From contig WELB01000045.1 in assembly GCA_009602725.1 (NCBI GenBank), positions 707,985 through 771,984 of the forward strand: a stretch of 64,000 nt of DNA, read 5' to 3'. This document shows positions 1 through 16,224 of this stretch, piece by piece. Each line of letters begins with the position of its first letter. Position 1 is the first letter of the stretch. The translations under genes and the position numbers were made by a program. This DNA is from Spirogloea muscicola (taxonomy: Eukaryota > Streptophyta > Zygnematophyceae > Spirogloeales > Spirogloeaceae). The notes beneath the pieces were generated by a model. It did no database searches, was not told the DNA's origin, and saw only the letters and a list, made by a program, of their open reading frames with translations.

Positions 1-67
1 TCTGGCGCGGCCCCCGCAGGCCCTCCTGCCCTGCCTCCTCCTCGCAACGGCTGAACCCGGCGCCAAG

Positions 68-3000
68 GTGACGGACGACGGCGCGGCAGTGGACGCCCCG
101 GCGGCGGCGGCGGCGCCGCCTCCGCCCGGAGCTCGCGCGCAGCGCAAGCGCGCCAGGATTGCCAAGCCGGCCGCTGCGCTGTCGCCAGAGCCGTGGCCGC
201 CGCCGTGGCCGCCGCGAACACCGTCGGGCCCGCCGGTGTTCCGGGCCCGTCGGCCGCCGCCGACGCCTGAGAGGGGCCTGGCAGCTGGCGCCCTGCCACA
301 GCAGCCAGCCGAGGACGTGACGCTGGCGGCGCTGGTGGACCGCCCCGTCGCCTGGATGGCCCGCAAGCACCGGCTCTTCGGCCGGCCCTCCAAGGTCGGC
401 CACGGCTGCGGCTGCGCTGTCAATTTCCCACTCAGCGCCCGCTTGCATCGGTTGCGAGCGCCGGCCAGCTGCCGGTCGGGCAACGTGGGTGACGCGGCGA
501 GCGAGTGCCGGGCGCGGTGTCCCGGAGGCAGACATTGCAGAGCCTGGTGGCCGAGGCGCGGCACAGGAGGGAGCACGACCGCGTGGGCCTGGAGCGCCTG
601 CGCTGCCAGCTGCTGGCGCGGGGCCTCACGCCCGAGGAGCTCCGCACCCCCTACATCCGCAACCCGCTCCTGGAGCTCCTCGTCCTCATCCTGCGCGACG
701 TCGACCACACCAAGAGCCACAAGGTGCGGCGCCGCAGGCCCTCCCCCACGAGTCTGCCTGGCTCTGGCACGCCACGCGCGTCGGAGGATGCCAGCCAGGG
801 GGGCGCCCCCACGAGCAGCCCGGGTGCATTGACCGGCAGCATTCTGTGTGTGCCAGCCAACCAAGGAGGAGCTCATTGCGCTCTGCGTGAAGTGGAAGTG
901 CCCCGCCAAGAACTATGCCTACAACTTGGAGGCGGCGGCCACGGAGGGCGGTGGCAGCGGCGTCAGCGCCAGCACCGGCACCTGCAAGCAGCGCACCTGC
1001 AGCAAGTGTACGGCTGGCTCCAACTTCTGCAAGGAGTGCCTCTGCACGGCCTGCGGTGAGCTCCTCGGCACCTGTACAGATGAGGGAGCTATGAGGTGCG
1101 AGCACGTGGCAGATGCCGAGCCTCGGGCACAGTGGCAGCTGGGCTCAGCTGAAGGCAGCGGCGCCGACGCGCTGCTGCAACTGGAGCCGTGCGGGCACGC
1201 GTGGCACGCAAGCTGTGCCCTGGAAGGCGGCCATGCCGGTGTTGTGCCTGGGGCAGGCCTGGACTGCGAGCTCCTGTGCAGCACGTGCGGCTGGCGAAGC
1301 GACCTGTCAAATTACTGGCAGGAGCGCTTGCTCCTGGCCATGAAGGCCGGCAGCCTGTCGCAGCTGCATGCACAGGTGGCACTGGCCTGCTGGGTTATGC
1401 GCGGCACTGCCAGGCAGCCCATTTCTCAAGCTCAGCTCCGCCTTGAAGTCCTGCTGCAGCGGCTCGACGATGGCGGCAGTAGCGGCTGCCGTGGCAGCAC
1501 CGTGGCGACGACGACGCTGGCAGATGCCAAGCTTGCTCTAAGCTGCATCATCGAGGACGCCACAAGCGGCACCGGTGGGCCGCGCTCATGAACTGGCTGC
1601 CGCATAGCTGGGGATCTTGTGGGCTTAATCATCGTCTTTGCCACGCAGCACCTGCTTTGGCGGCTCAAAGGTCGCAGGCACCCGTGATTGCCCTATTCTG
1701 TAATGGGGGTAGCTTGCTGCTGATATCTGCTCTGAATCTGTGTTGGCTGGCAGTGCCGCTCAAGAAGCTGGAGCTCTGCAGGCTCGTGCAGTTGCTTTTG
1801 CAGCGTGAGCAAGAGCAGGCTCGGCTCCACGAGGCTGCTGAGATGGCCGTAGGTGAGGAGTCCAGGGAGCGAGAGTGGGAGCTGGAGGAATCTCAGCAGC
1901 TGCTCTTTGCCAAGAGACACAGCGCAAGGGAGGTGGTGCAGGCAGACGAGGCTGCAGAGAGGCAGATGCCATTGCCTGCGGACCTGAAGGCCGCGCCCAC
2001 CACCAACTTGGCAGACTCTGCAGGAATTGTTGTGGGCCAGCCCCAGGACTTCAAGCGACCACTGCACGCTTCCTCGTCCACGGAGCATCCAGTGCTGCTT
2101 GGACTGATCTTCAAGTCATTGCCAATGGTTGATAGGTATTGTTTATCCTGTGGGTGTCAGATGAGCTTGTGCTGTGTTAAAAGTTGTCGGCCTAGAACAG
2201 GGAAGCACAATGTGCTGCTTGTGCAAGCCTAGTGAGGGCCATATGTGCAGCTGCCGAAGCATATATCTGGCCAGATATGTGCATATATGCATCTTCTGAG
2301 TCGTCTACTTGTGCTGACGTTGCATAGCATGCAATGGCAGGGATGAGGTTGCCTTCTGGGGGCAGGAGCTGCAATTTGCAATCGAGTGCAGCGACCAGGC
2401 CGGCAGAGTGATGAATTTGCAGGCCTCCACGAAGCAGGATGCGGTGCACTCCGCCGCTGTTGATGCTGCAGTCACTGTGGACGCCGTTGCCCGCGAGGAG
2501 CTAGAGGGTGCTGAGCACACCCAAGAGCGAGCTGTGGCGGCTGCACGCGCTGCAGTGGAACGGCTGGCCCAGCGTGCCAAAGAGGAGAGTCAAGCTGCCG
2601 AGAAGGACGCAGAGAATGCGCGCATCATGGAGCTGACAGCGCTGCAGGCTGCAGAGGCAGCGAAGAAACAGGAGGCGCGAGCGGCAGCCGCAAGGGCAGC
2701 GGCGGAGGCGGCCATGGTGGAGGCTGAGGCTGTGAGGTGGCCGAGGAGGAGCGGCTGCAGGGTGCAAGGCGCGACATCTACGCCCGCGCACTGGACCGCG
2801 TCTTGGAAGGCCAACTGTCGTCCAGGGCGCAGAAGTGCTCAGCCTCCAGCACCTTGCCCAATGGCGGGGCGTCCGATGACGCTCACGGCGTCCCGTTCAA
2901 GCCGCAGCCTCTGTCTGCCGTTGCCGCGGTTGATGCATCGGCATGGGCCGTTGACCGTTGTCCGCAGCAGGATGTCATGGGTGCGGCTGAGAGCCAGGCA

Positions 3001-4029
3001 CCTGCTACGACAGCGGCTAGGCTTGCAGTGCCGCTCTTCGCAGCATGTGCCGCTCCTTGCAGCGCGTGGTTGGGCCCACCTGGAGTGCACAGCATCAGCG
3101 GCACAGCCGTTACAGAAAAGGAGGAGGCTGCCGCACTGGAGGTTCCGCAGGTCCTAGTGCTGTCGGAGGCCATGAAGCGGTGTGCCAAGGGCGATGGCGA
3201 GCTCGTGGCGATCACGACGACGAGCCTCAGCTCCTGCGATGCTGGTAAGAAGCGGCGGCGGCAGCAAGACTGCTCCGACCAGGGCTCAGCGGAGTTGGTG
3301 ACCGAGTCTGCGAGTGGACAGGCTGCGGCCGCGATGCCCAAGATGGACCCATCGAAGGTGGAGAGCGGCTCGACCACCATAAGCCGTGCGGACATCATAG
3401 CTGTGCAGGAAGCGGTCATGCGGCGCTACTTCCTAGTGCACATGACGTGCGCCGTGGCTTTCCGGGTGATGGCGGTGGCCGTGGTGGCGTACCGCTTTGG
3501 TGCTGACTGGCGCATCGCGTTGTGCCGGCGCAAGGGCAAGGGCTTCAGGCTGCAGCTTCCGACGACCGGCCTGGAGGTGGCGCTGCGGCCCGGCGGGGCC
3601 TGGCGGCCCGCCGACGCCGACCTGCTGCCGCTGGCCCGTCAGCTGGCCGTGGGGACGCTGGGCCTGGCAGTCGCCGAGACCGGCGCCGCTGTCGGTCCGC
3701 CGCCGGGCTTCGCCGAGCCGATGCGGTTCGGCGAGGAGCAGCGCGACGGCTCGCTGCTGGGCGCCCTCGTCTACCCGCTGCTGGTCGTCTCGGAGGCCGA
3801 CGGCGACGCCCGCCTGCGCACCAGCTACAAGCACGGCGGCAGCTTCATCACCTGGTGCCGCGCCGACGCGCTGATGCCGGTCGTGCGCGACGTGCCGCAG
3901 AAGTTCTCGGCCGCCTTCCCCCGCGTCCTCAAGTGCCTGGACCTGCTCATGCGCGGGCCGCCCCTCACTGGCTGGCCCGTCCAGGAGCTGCTGGGCGCCG
4001 ACGTCGTTGCACCTGACGTCCTCGGTTAG
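68..4029 (+). CDS. OBERON/VEL-like PHD-finger protein with coiled coil
   Basis: Multi-exon model. Exon 1 is 68-394 (Ala/Pro-rich), exon 2 is 541-723 and exon 3 is 857 to about 1590, all joined in phase 0 by GT-AG introns. Further coding lies at about 1757-2136 and 2421-2735, then from 2737 to the stop at 4029. Exon 3 carries a Cys/His array (CKQRTCSKC, then FCKECLCTAC, then CGHAWHASCAL, then LLCSTCGW) followed by a helical stretch starting DLSNYWQERL. This order matches the zinc finger, PHD and four-helix-bundle superdomain of plant VIN3-like (VEL) and OBERON proteins, which act in chromatin and Polycomb-linked regulation. About 2460-2800 encodes an Ala/Glu/Lys-rich coiled coil, as in OBERON. 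The last about 200 residues form a folded-looking domain that I do not recognise. Near 2735 the coiled coil passes between frames without a plausible intron, so the model is uncertain there. The last part could be a separate gene. Confidence 0.55.
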
Positions 4030-5090
4030 CTGTCTCCCTCTTCTTCAGAACCACCATGCCTAATCCTGTCGTCTGAATGTGGAGATCCAAGGGAGACCCA
4101 AACTAGCTGCTCGCCGGCCCAACCAAGTGTCAGCTAGCTTGTGCAGCAGCCTGCTGGAACACCGCGCCAGTCTAACTGGTCGCCAAGCTAGGCCAGACAT
4201 GAACATTGCACGCAGTGGCCCTCACGATCTTTTACCCGCGAGGGTCTCTGCCATGTACATAGCTATGCACGCCTCTCAAGCAGAGATCGCATGCATGCTG
4301 CTCCGCTGCTCGAACTACTTCTTTGCCGTGTTTTGGCACGTTGGCCTCAGATCAGAGCTTAAAGCAGCGCGTTCTGACACAGCATACCAATTTCTTCTGC
4401 AGCAGCCAGTCTTGCTTGTTAAGCTTGAGTTTCAGGTGGCACATGGAGCCTCAACCGTTGCCTTGATGCAAATTATCTTGCATGCATGTGCATCAAATGA
4501 TCACCACCGCACCCGTCAGCGTGTCAATATGCCAAGCCGTAAACATTTTGCCTAAGTCTCCAAGTTTGCAGCCAAGAATCTGAGGAGCGGTGAAGAGCTG
4601 TCCAAATTCCGGACACATTCTCCACCATCCTCAAGTGCGGAGCGTCAGAGCAATGTGTATTGTGAACATTTTTGCCAGTTGTTGAAGCACGTCCCCTAAA
4701 GCAGGCGAGCAAGGAGCACGAAGGTCTCATTCCTGCAAACCAGAAACTAAATATTGACAAGTCTGTTGCCGCAGCTGCAAAGGCCACTCCCTGCTCGACT
4801 ACGGCTGTATTTACGTCAACCAGCAGCCCTTTTAGCGGCCAACCAATGTCGTCGAAGCACAACTTACTGCTACCACTAATCCGACAAGACACAGCCCCAT
4901 GTTTTGAACTCGACGCATCTACTGGCACAGGCTCAGCATATTCATCGCACTCGGAACAGGCACTTGCATCAAGCTAATGGTGCACATTTGACACTACAGG
5001 CGAGTCCAGGCAAAGACCAGGCCAAAGGTGCTGATAAAGCAGAGCTGCTGGGCAGAAGAGCAATGAATGAGCGCGGAGAACTGTAATGGT
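4030..5090. other. Intergenic region between convergent genes
   Basis: No convincing coding exon, RNA gene or repeat is visible here. It should contain the 3' UTRs of the PHD-protein gene (+) and the Rab7 gene (-), which converge on it. Confidence 0.5.
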
Positions 5091-6835
<1,745 letters not shown>

Positions 6836-7429
6836 GCACGTCCAGCACCCTCGCTGGCTGCCTGCGGACCGAGCCGGCCTGATGAGAGCCCCCGGAGGCC
6901 GACCGCGGGGCCGCAGCGGGCGCGCGGGCCGGTGCGCGGAGCTTCCGCGTTGTGCGGCGGCGGCAGCGGCGGCGGAGGANGGCGGCGGCCGCGGTGGCGG
7001 CGGCGGCGACGGCGGTGACGATCGTGGAGCGGCGGTGAATACACTGTGTACACGCACTCATCGGGCAGGAGGCCCTTAAACTCGTGCACGCCGCTGTTAC
7101 TGCTAGTGAGTTAGTTACTCGGCCACATGGTGGACGATGCGGAGGCCGCTTCCCCTCAGCGCCCCACCCGACGACGCCATTCACAATGACTCGTCCCAGC
7201 AGACAAGCTCGTCCGATGTAAGGCCCGATGTAAGGGCATGGCTGTATGAGCGGCCAGCCCAAAACAAGAGCAATAGACAGACAACGTCTCAGAGGGCCGG
7301 AACATAGTTCTCTCGGGAATACTCAGACATGAAGCACTCTTGAGACTTCTGCCAATGGATGCTCAATATCCTCTGGTCAATAAATGCAGATCGGAGTCAC
7401 AACGACGGGGTGGGCATTGACGAGCTTTG
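6836..7429. other. GC-rich intergenic stretch
   Basis: A (GGC)n-like, CpG-rich block at about 6840-7040 contains one ambiguous base (6980). It is followed by about 350 bp of unremarkable sequence. It is probably the upstream region of the Rab7 gene. I see no exon with supporting splice sites. Confidence 0.4.
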
Positions 7430-7840
7430 TGATTTACGACATCGCCCCTGTGTGGTGAGCAGGCTGACTTCAACGCCGCTGGCTCATTGGCTCAGGTCTA
7501 CCGCATGCGCCTGTCCATCTCCCTTCAGCCTGGCCATTTGGCCTACATTTCTTTCTAATACACGATCTCTTTCCTTCGGAAGGGCTTTATCCTTCAGCGG
7601 TCCATGGCCCACGCCTTGCACTTACGTGCTGGCCGTGCTCTCGCTGCAGCCTCGGGCTTTCGTCAGTGCAATTGTTTCTGGCAGCTAGTCTGTCGGATTT
7701 GAGGCTCCTCACTCGCAGTTATTGAGTGGTTCGTCCTCCCCTAGTCTTGCGATAAAGAAAGAGAGAAGCGCTTATGGCCCCTTTGTAATCTGAGCCCTTC
7801 GATCCTTGTTCCTTTCGGGCTGGCTTATCACAAGAAGAAA
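7430..7840 (+). mobile_element. LINE 3' fragment, family E, interrupted
   Basis: Plus-strand coding similarity runs ADFNAAGSLAQVYRMRLSIS, then after an insertion RSMAHALHLRAGRALAAAS, ending near LTRSY and a stop at about 7725. It matches the copy at 16921-17400 almost residue for residue. It is 5'-truncated, and coding continuity is broken by the 62-bp insertion at 7529-7590 and by frame changes beyond it. Confidence 0.7.
7529..7590 (+). mobile_element. 62-bp micro-insertion of a LINE 3' end (family C)
   Basis: The insertion is flanked by an exact 7-bp duplication CCTTCAG at 7522-7528 and 7591-7597; the empty site is seen in the sister copy at about 17130. It begins CCTGGCCATTTGGCC and shares about 48 bp with the tail of the family C element at 8594-8663 on the minus strand. 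I read it as an extremely 5'-truncated reverse-transcribed product that kept only the 3' terminal hairpin region. Confidence 0.65.
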
Positions 7841-8290
7841 GTGCTCGCCCACAGAGAAGAGGGGCTGGCAAAGCCAGCCCAAAAGAATGGACAATGTATT
7901 ATCACAGCCCTTGCCCCCATTGGGAGTGCCATTTCTCTGTGGAAAAGGCTTCCTTCCTGGCCCCTTCGAGTCTTGTCAATCCCTTCATCTCTCTTGTTTT
8001 GGGCCTTTCACAGCCATCCCCATCCCTTTCAAAGGGCCTTCTGGCCGCTTCAGGCTCATACAGTGCACTTGCGAGCAGGCCGTGCTTGGCTGCTCCTTCT
8101 GGGTCTCGTTGGGGTCTTTCCAAAAGAGCTGTACAATATAGCTGTTTCTCTGTTCGTTGCGAATAACTCCGACTTACGGCTGCTGCTCGGCGGTACTAAG
8201 CTCCCATTTGCTGTAGCAACTTGCATAGCTGTGTGGTTTTAGCACCTTTCGACCCTTTGAACTTTGTCCAGGTTTTCTGGGCTGGCTTTC
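7829..8290. mobile_element. Overlapping LINE 3' ends (B-like minus, family D plus)
   Basis: About 7829-7900 is a minus-oriented 3' UTR with the hairpin GGGCTGGCAAAGCCAGCCC and the terminal block AGTGCTCGCCCA. From about 8020 a decayed plus-oriented family D end follows (HTVHLRAGRA, then NSDLRLLLGGT and a stop near 8203). Its 3' UTR starting GCTCCCATTTGCTGTAGC is shared with the copies at 9700-9842 and 17680-17880. Confidence 0.55.
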
Positions 8291-8292
8291 CA

Positions 8293-8593
8293 TAGCCCTC
8301 AACAAGAAGAAAGTGCTCGCCCATTGAGAATAGGGGCTGGAAAAACCAGCCCGAAAAAGAATGAACAGAGTACGAGAAGGGGGCCAGGGGAAGCGCTAAG
8401 AAACAGAAACAAAGCAGCTACGAATCACTCAGTAACCTCTGCTAAGCAGCCGCAGGTCGGAGATGCTAGGCTCGTTGAAGTGGGTCCCCTGGCCAGAGCC
8501 AGAGGCAGCAGCGAGGGCTCTGCCGGCACGAAGGTGCATCGTCCGGGCCATAGACCTCTGCAGCGAGACGGCCCGGCGCATTCGATACACTTC
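8293..8593 (-). mobile_element. LINE 3' fragment, family B
   Basis: The minus strand encodes VYRMRRAVSLQRSMARTMHL, then RAGRALAAASGSGQ and ISDLRLLSRGY with a stop at 8429. The 3' UTR contains the hairpin GGGCTGGTTTTTCCAGCCC and ends with GGGCGAGCACTTTCTTCTT. It is 5'-truncated and joined directly to the 3' tail of the family C element. Confidence 0.75.
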
Positions 8594-9700
8594 GATAAAC
8601 TCAACACCCTCTGGAAAAGGAAGAGATCGTGTATTTGAAAGAAATGTAGGCCAAATGGCCAGGTACACAGGCAAGCACATCTAAAAATCTACATAACCTA
8701 CAGCAGATTGACCCGCTCAGTAACCACGGGTCAAAACATAAAGGTCACTACTCGATGCATGAATACTAGATGCCAGGAACGGAGCCCTTCTGCCACCTAC
8801 TAGAGCTCGCCCAGCTTTCTGGTGCAAGGCACTAGCCTGAGCACGCTGCAAACAGGCCGAAACTCGTTGTCGCAAGAGCGACAGATATGCAGCTGGCAAG
8901 CCCATCTCAGCCGGAAACACATCTGCACGTCGAGTGTAGCCTAGATTGGCAATGTTTTGAAGCAGAGTGTGGAAGCGAGGACCCAGACAGCCAAAGATGT
9001 CGATTGCAGCTGGCAGGAGTTGATCGCATTGGGGGTAATCGGAGTAATGCCGCGATTTTCTTTGCTCTGCTCCGCCTACTGCGTGCCCAGCAATGTGTGT
9101 TGATGCTGGGCCTTTATATGCCTCCGTAACAACAACGTCGACCAGGGCCCGTGGTCCTCCACCAGGTTGCACGCCCACAATGTCAAGTGTGCGGCGATGA
9201 TGACGTCCCTGGGCGTCCGTGGTGATAGGCATGATGTTGTTGACTTCCACGACCGCACGGTATCCGGCGTCGCGCATCAAGCCCGCCAGGGCATCGCGAA
9301 GGAGGTTGTGAATGCCCACCACTTCTGGTCCAGTGGGGCATCTCAGCATGTGAGTGGCGAGCACAGCACCCTCTGCACGGAAGCCGCACTCGCACTGGCG
9401 CACCCCAATCAGGCAATTAGGTGGGAGGCCGAGGAAGAGTTGAAGCGATGTCCGAAAGGCCTCGGAGCTGATGCTGAAGGCGTTGGCGACGGGGGGAGAG
9501 GTGATCCAGTCAGTGGCACCAGGTGTGGCCAGAGAAGTGAGTCTTGCCAAGCTCCTTGGATTGTTCTGAATCTCTGGCAGAAAGTGCTCGCCCATTGAGA
9601 ATAGGGGCTGGAACAACCAGCCCGAAAATCTCTGGCAGCCTCCTCAACCTTCTGCGGCGTTCGTCTTCCACTGCCGTAACCAGCCCCTCTCTTTCGGCGC
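8594..9700 (-). mobile_element. LINE 3' fragment, family C, with RLE domain
   Basis: The minus strand encodes the C-terminal part of a non-LTR element, with its stop at 8717. Visible in order are a zinc knuckle (CECGFRAEGAVLATHMLRC), a restriction-like-endonuclease-like block (RRTLDIVGV, then RALVDVVVTEAY) and the conserved tail ending SSDLYVLTRGY. The 3' UTR (8594-8716) ends with the GGCCATTTGGCC hairpin unit also found alone at 7529-7590. A 48-bp insertion at 9581-9628 interrupts the coding sequence. Before it, about 25 more residues are recognisable, then the copy is truncated. Confidence 0.75.
9581..9628 (-). mobile_element. 48-bp micro-insertion of a LINE 3' end (family B)
   Basis: The insertion contains only the family B 3' terminus: the hairpin GGGCTGGTTGTTCCAGCCC and the terminal block GGGCGAGCACTTT, read on the minus strand. 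It is flanked by an exact 10-bp target duplication TCTCTGGCAG at 9571-9580 and 9629-9638, inside the family C coding region. Removing it restores an open frame upstream. Confidence 0.85.
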
Positions 9701-9842
9701 GCGCTTTTCCAGCTCACTTACTCCGACTGTCCGCTGACGAGGGGTATACTGAGCTCCCATTCGCTGTAGCCACTTGCATTGCTGTGTGAATCTAGCGCCT
9801 TAGGGGCCTGAGGACCTCGTCCAGTCTTTCGGGGCTGCAGTA
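9700..9842 (+). mobile_element. LINE 3' end, family D
   Basis: A short 3' fragment retains CCGCTGACGAGGGGTATACTG (a -PLTRGY-stop end) followed by the family D 3' UTR GCTCCCATTCGCTGTAGCC. It matches the ends near 8200 and 17790. Confidence 0.55.
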
Positions 9843-10147
9843 GAAGAGCTGTTTATTATTTAGCCCACACGTTGGGCGGTCTGGTGGCCCTGTAGGACGC
9901 TGTGATGCAGGCACCAAATGTCAATCTTCATAGCCAGTAACTGTTGTCGAGAAATCCGTCCCTGCCATGAGCTGCTCGTCCTGCCGCTGCGGCGCGACGA
10001 CCCCGCTGCCGCCGCCGGCCGCGCCGCGCCGCCCGCCGCCCGTGAGACCGGCCCCGGNCGCGGCCGCTGGCGGGGCCGGCTTGTCTGGCTGCCGCCGTCC
10101 GTGAGACCGGCCCCGGCCCCTGGCGTGCCGTGGAGGCCCTCGCCCGA
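9843..10147. other. GC-rich upstream region of the SDR gene
   Basis: A CpG-rich block with one ambiguous base (10058) precedes the SDR start codon. No coding exon is supported. It is the probable promoter and 5' UTR. Confidence 0.4.
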
Positions 10148-11925
10148 ATGGCCGCTGCGACCGTCACCGCCGCTGCTGCCCCGGCGCCCGCTCCCGCTGC
10201 TGGTGGGCGCCCACCTGAAGCTCTGCCGTCTCCTTTATTGCCGCTTGGAGGGCCTGCCCGACGGACTTAGACGCGTCCAGTGGCAGGCAGAGAGGGACTC
10301 GGCTAGATGGGCTCGCCATTCCCTGGTCCTGTGCTCGAGCCCTTAGCGCGCAACAGCGTGCGGGCGACGCCGCTTCGTACCTCAGCCCTCCACACTGCTG
10401 CTCTATTTCGCGGAGCGCCTGAGGGCTGGCACCTCTCCTCCTGTGGCAGGCAAGGTGGTGGTGGTCACGGGCGTCACCAAGGGCCTGGGCGAGGCGCTGG
10501 CCCTTGAGCTGGCGTCCCGCGGCCACACGGTGGCCGGCTGCGGCAGGTCCGAGGACAAGTTGGAGAAGCTGCGGTCGAGGCTGCAAGGCAAGCACCTCTT
10601 CAAGGCCGCCGACGTGGTTGGTGTGCTCTTGCACTGCGCTTACTGGCCACCCTGTCACAGCCATCAGCAGTCTGTTTCTTTGCAGCTTCAGCTAAATCCT
10701 AAGCCTAAAAGGTGTACAGCTGATAAGTCCATAGTAGCCTAACATTATGCTGTGGAACTGTGACCCCAATTTCATGTCCATTTGTCGAGTCCACCTTCAC
10801 GGGCATTGGCTGACAGTGCAATCACAACATTGAGCCGCGTATGCTCGCAGACCTCTGACAAGAGTGTGGGGGAATTTTGTCAAGCTGTCATTGACACTCT
10901 CGGCATCCCTGATATAGTAAGTAAGTAACGCATGTCAGCACAATGACCACCTGAATTTGGTGCGGCCTTGTCAATTGTACTTGAGGTGAAGGTCACTTGT
11001 TGGAGTGACTGTGGACTACTTTCCGCCAGCCTCAACCCAGTAGCTCACCAGCTGACTGTTGCTGAGGCCCTCCCACTTTCTTGCGCAGTCAATAACGCGG
11101 GCTGCATCAATGCAAATGCCAAGTTATGGGACGTACCCATAGAGGAGTTTCACTCTGTGATTGACACAAATGTCAAGGGCACCTACCATGTCATCAGGCA
11201 CTTTGTTCCTTACTTGGTCTCTAAGAAGGGCTCTGTCATTGTCAACCTTTCGTCTGGATGGGGTAGATCAACTGCGGCTGAGGCAAGTGCTCTTGCTGAG
11301 TCGCTGCATCCTCTCGTTCTTGCCAATCTGTTCTGCCCTAAGCACTAACCTGATGCAGAGACTGCTGCATTGGGTTGATCCTGCCCTCAAACTCTTATAG
11401 CAGAGACAGTGTCCTTGAAGGCTATTCCTCATTGCTCGGAGTGACAATCATCACAAGTCACGATAGATCTGATCTTGTGAAGCCCATCTTGCAGCTCTGC
11501 AGCCTGGTCGAGCATACTGTGTCCCTTACTGGCAAGTGTTACTGTTGAGGGCTGGGATGCACAGGTTGCTCCCTATTGCGCCACAAAGTGGGCGGTGGAA
11601 GGCATGACCAAGGCCCTGGCGAAGGAGCTCCCGCCTGGCGTTGTCGCCGTAGCTCTCAACCCGGGCATTATTAATACAGCCATGCTTCAGTCGTGCTTTG
11701 GTTCATCGGCTTCCATGTATACCACACCCGACCAATGGTGAGCTCACTTCGCATCTTTCCTAAATATCCATGTGCCATTTCAGTTGATGTAGCTTCGCTA
11801 CCACGGTTGCAGCTGAATGGACTCAAGCCTGCACACTCATTTGTTGTATTGGCAGGGCACCTCATGCTGCTAATCTCATTCTTGGCATATCGCCCTTGGA
11901 CAACGGCGCATCGATGACTGTATGA
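10148..11925 (+). CDS. Short-chain dehydrogenase/reductase (SDR)
   Basis: Six exons: 10148-10202, 10450-10616, 10851-10916, 11089-11282, 11565-11737 and 11856-11925, giving about 241 residues. It shows the classical SDR cofactor motif TGVTKGLG, NNAG, the catalytic Ser in LSSGWG and YCATK (Tyr-x3-Lys), then LNPGIINT. The end TPDQWAPHAANLIL...NGASMTV resembles plant NADPH-dependent SDRs of unknown substrate. Intron 4 uses a GC donor (GAG before GCAAGT). The join of exons 3 and 4 needs one more base than GT-AG splicing gives (the expected Val of VNNAG), so either the intron is non-canonical or one base is missing from the assembly. The GC-rich first exon encodes only an Ala/Pro-rich leader. Confidence 0.85.
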
Positions 11926-12299
11926 TGATTTGTGCAGTATTGAAGATTTGTGCACTATTGAAGACAATTCTTCTTGTGCATTGAGAGAGCACGGACAGGA
12001 CAGGGGACTCTTGTGATTGCACCCCAGATCATTTTCAGAGTCTGCTACTTCCTAGTATTAGTGTGCCTGATCAGATCATGTATGCACAAGCATCATATAC
12101 GTGATGATGTGCAACACTTCAGTTCTTATAGACTCCAGATGCACTGCTGTGTCTTCACTATGCTGGAAAGAACAACTCAAAATCTGTACAATTTAAGCAA
12201 CATCCGACAGATCTAAGGTTGACTGGAGTCCTACCATGCTTCATGGAGGACATAACCTCAAAGGACAACAGGCCAAATTGTGACCACCATCAGATATGC
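11926..12299. other. 3' UTRs of converging SDR and GAPDH genes
   Basis: An AT-richer spacer of about 370 bp between two convergent stop codons. No further feature is seen. Confidence 0.5.
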
Positions 12300-15490
<3,191 letters not shown>

Positions 15491-15494
15491 AAGG

Positions 15495-15716
15495 CTTAAT
15501 GGCTTCCGTTGGCTCTGGCCAGGGGACCCACTTCAACGAGACTAGCATCTCCGACCTGCGGCTGCTTAGCAGAGGTTACTGAGTGATTCGTAGCTGCTTT
15601 GTTTCTGTTTCTTAGCGCTTCCCCCTGGCCCCCTTCTCGTATTCTGTTCTTTCTTTTTCGGGCTGGTTTTCCCAGCCCCTATTCTCAATGGGCGAGCACT
15701 TTCTTCCGTGGTTGGT
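15495..15716 (+). mobile_element. LINE 3' end, family B
   Basis: A 5'-truncated copy keeps SGQGTHFNETSISDLRLLSR, then GY and a stop at about 15582, followed by the full family B 3' UTR with hairpin GGGCTGGTTTTCCCAGCCC and terminal GGGCGAGCACTTTCTTC. It is nearly identical to the copies at 8293-8593 and 33724-34446. Confidence 0.75.
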
Positions 15717-15994
<278 letters not shown>

Positions 15995-16066
15995 CTCCCC
16001 CCAAAGGTGGGTTTGACGAAGGCGGCCTACATTTCTTTGACTGAAGTCATTGAGGCGAACGCCGCT

Positions 16067-16224
16067 CGCTGCATCCTTTACGAAAAGATCTTCTTTTAAG
16101 TTGTAATTTTGAAGTACGTTATGATTCAGAGACACGTGTTGTTTCTGAGCCTTTTGAGATGACTCAAGAATATCGATACTTGGAATTTTCTAGCCCTTGG
16201 AAGATTCAACAAGAACATGAATAA
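16067..16224 (+). pseudogene. nad9: Mitochondrial nad9 3' end (NUMT)
   Basis: AT-rich sequence unlike its surroundings encodes HPLRKDLLLSCNFEVRYDSE, then [20 protein letters not shown] and SPWKI..., ending in TAA. This is the C-terminus of complex I subunit NAD9. Its stop overlaps the ATG of the atp1 fragment, so the mitochondrial gene order nad9-atp1 was carried over. The upstream part of nad9 is missing. Confidence 0.85.

Noticed and set aside
16000-16066. Upstream continuation of nad9
   Set aside because: HPLRK begins at about 16067 but the preceding bases do not encode the expected YGFEG. The stretch instead shares GGCCTACATTTCTTT with the LINE family C tail.
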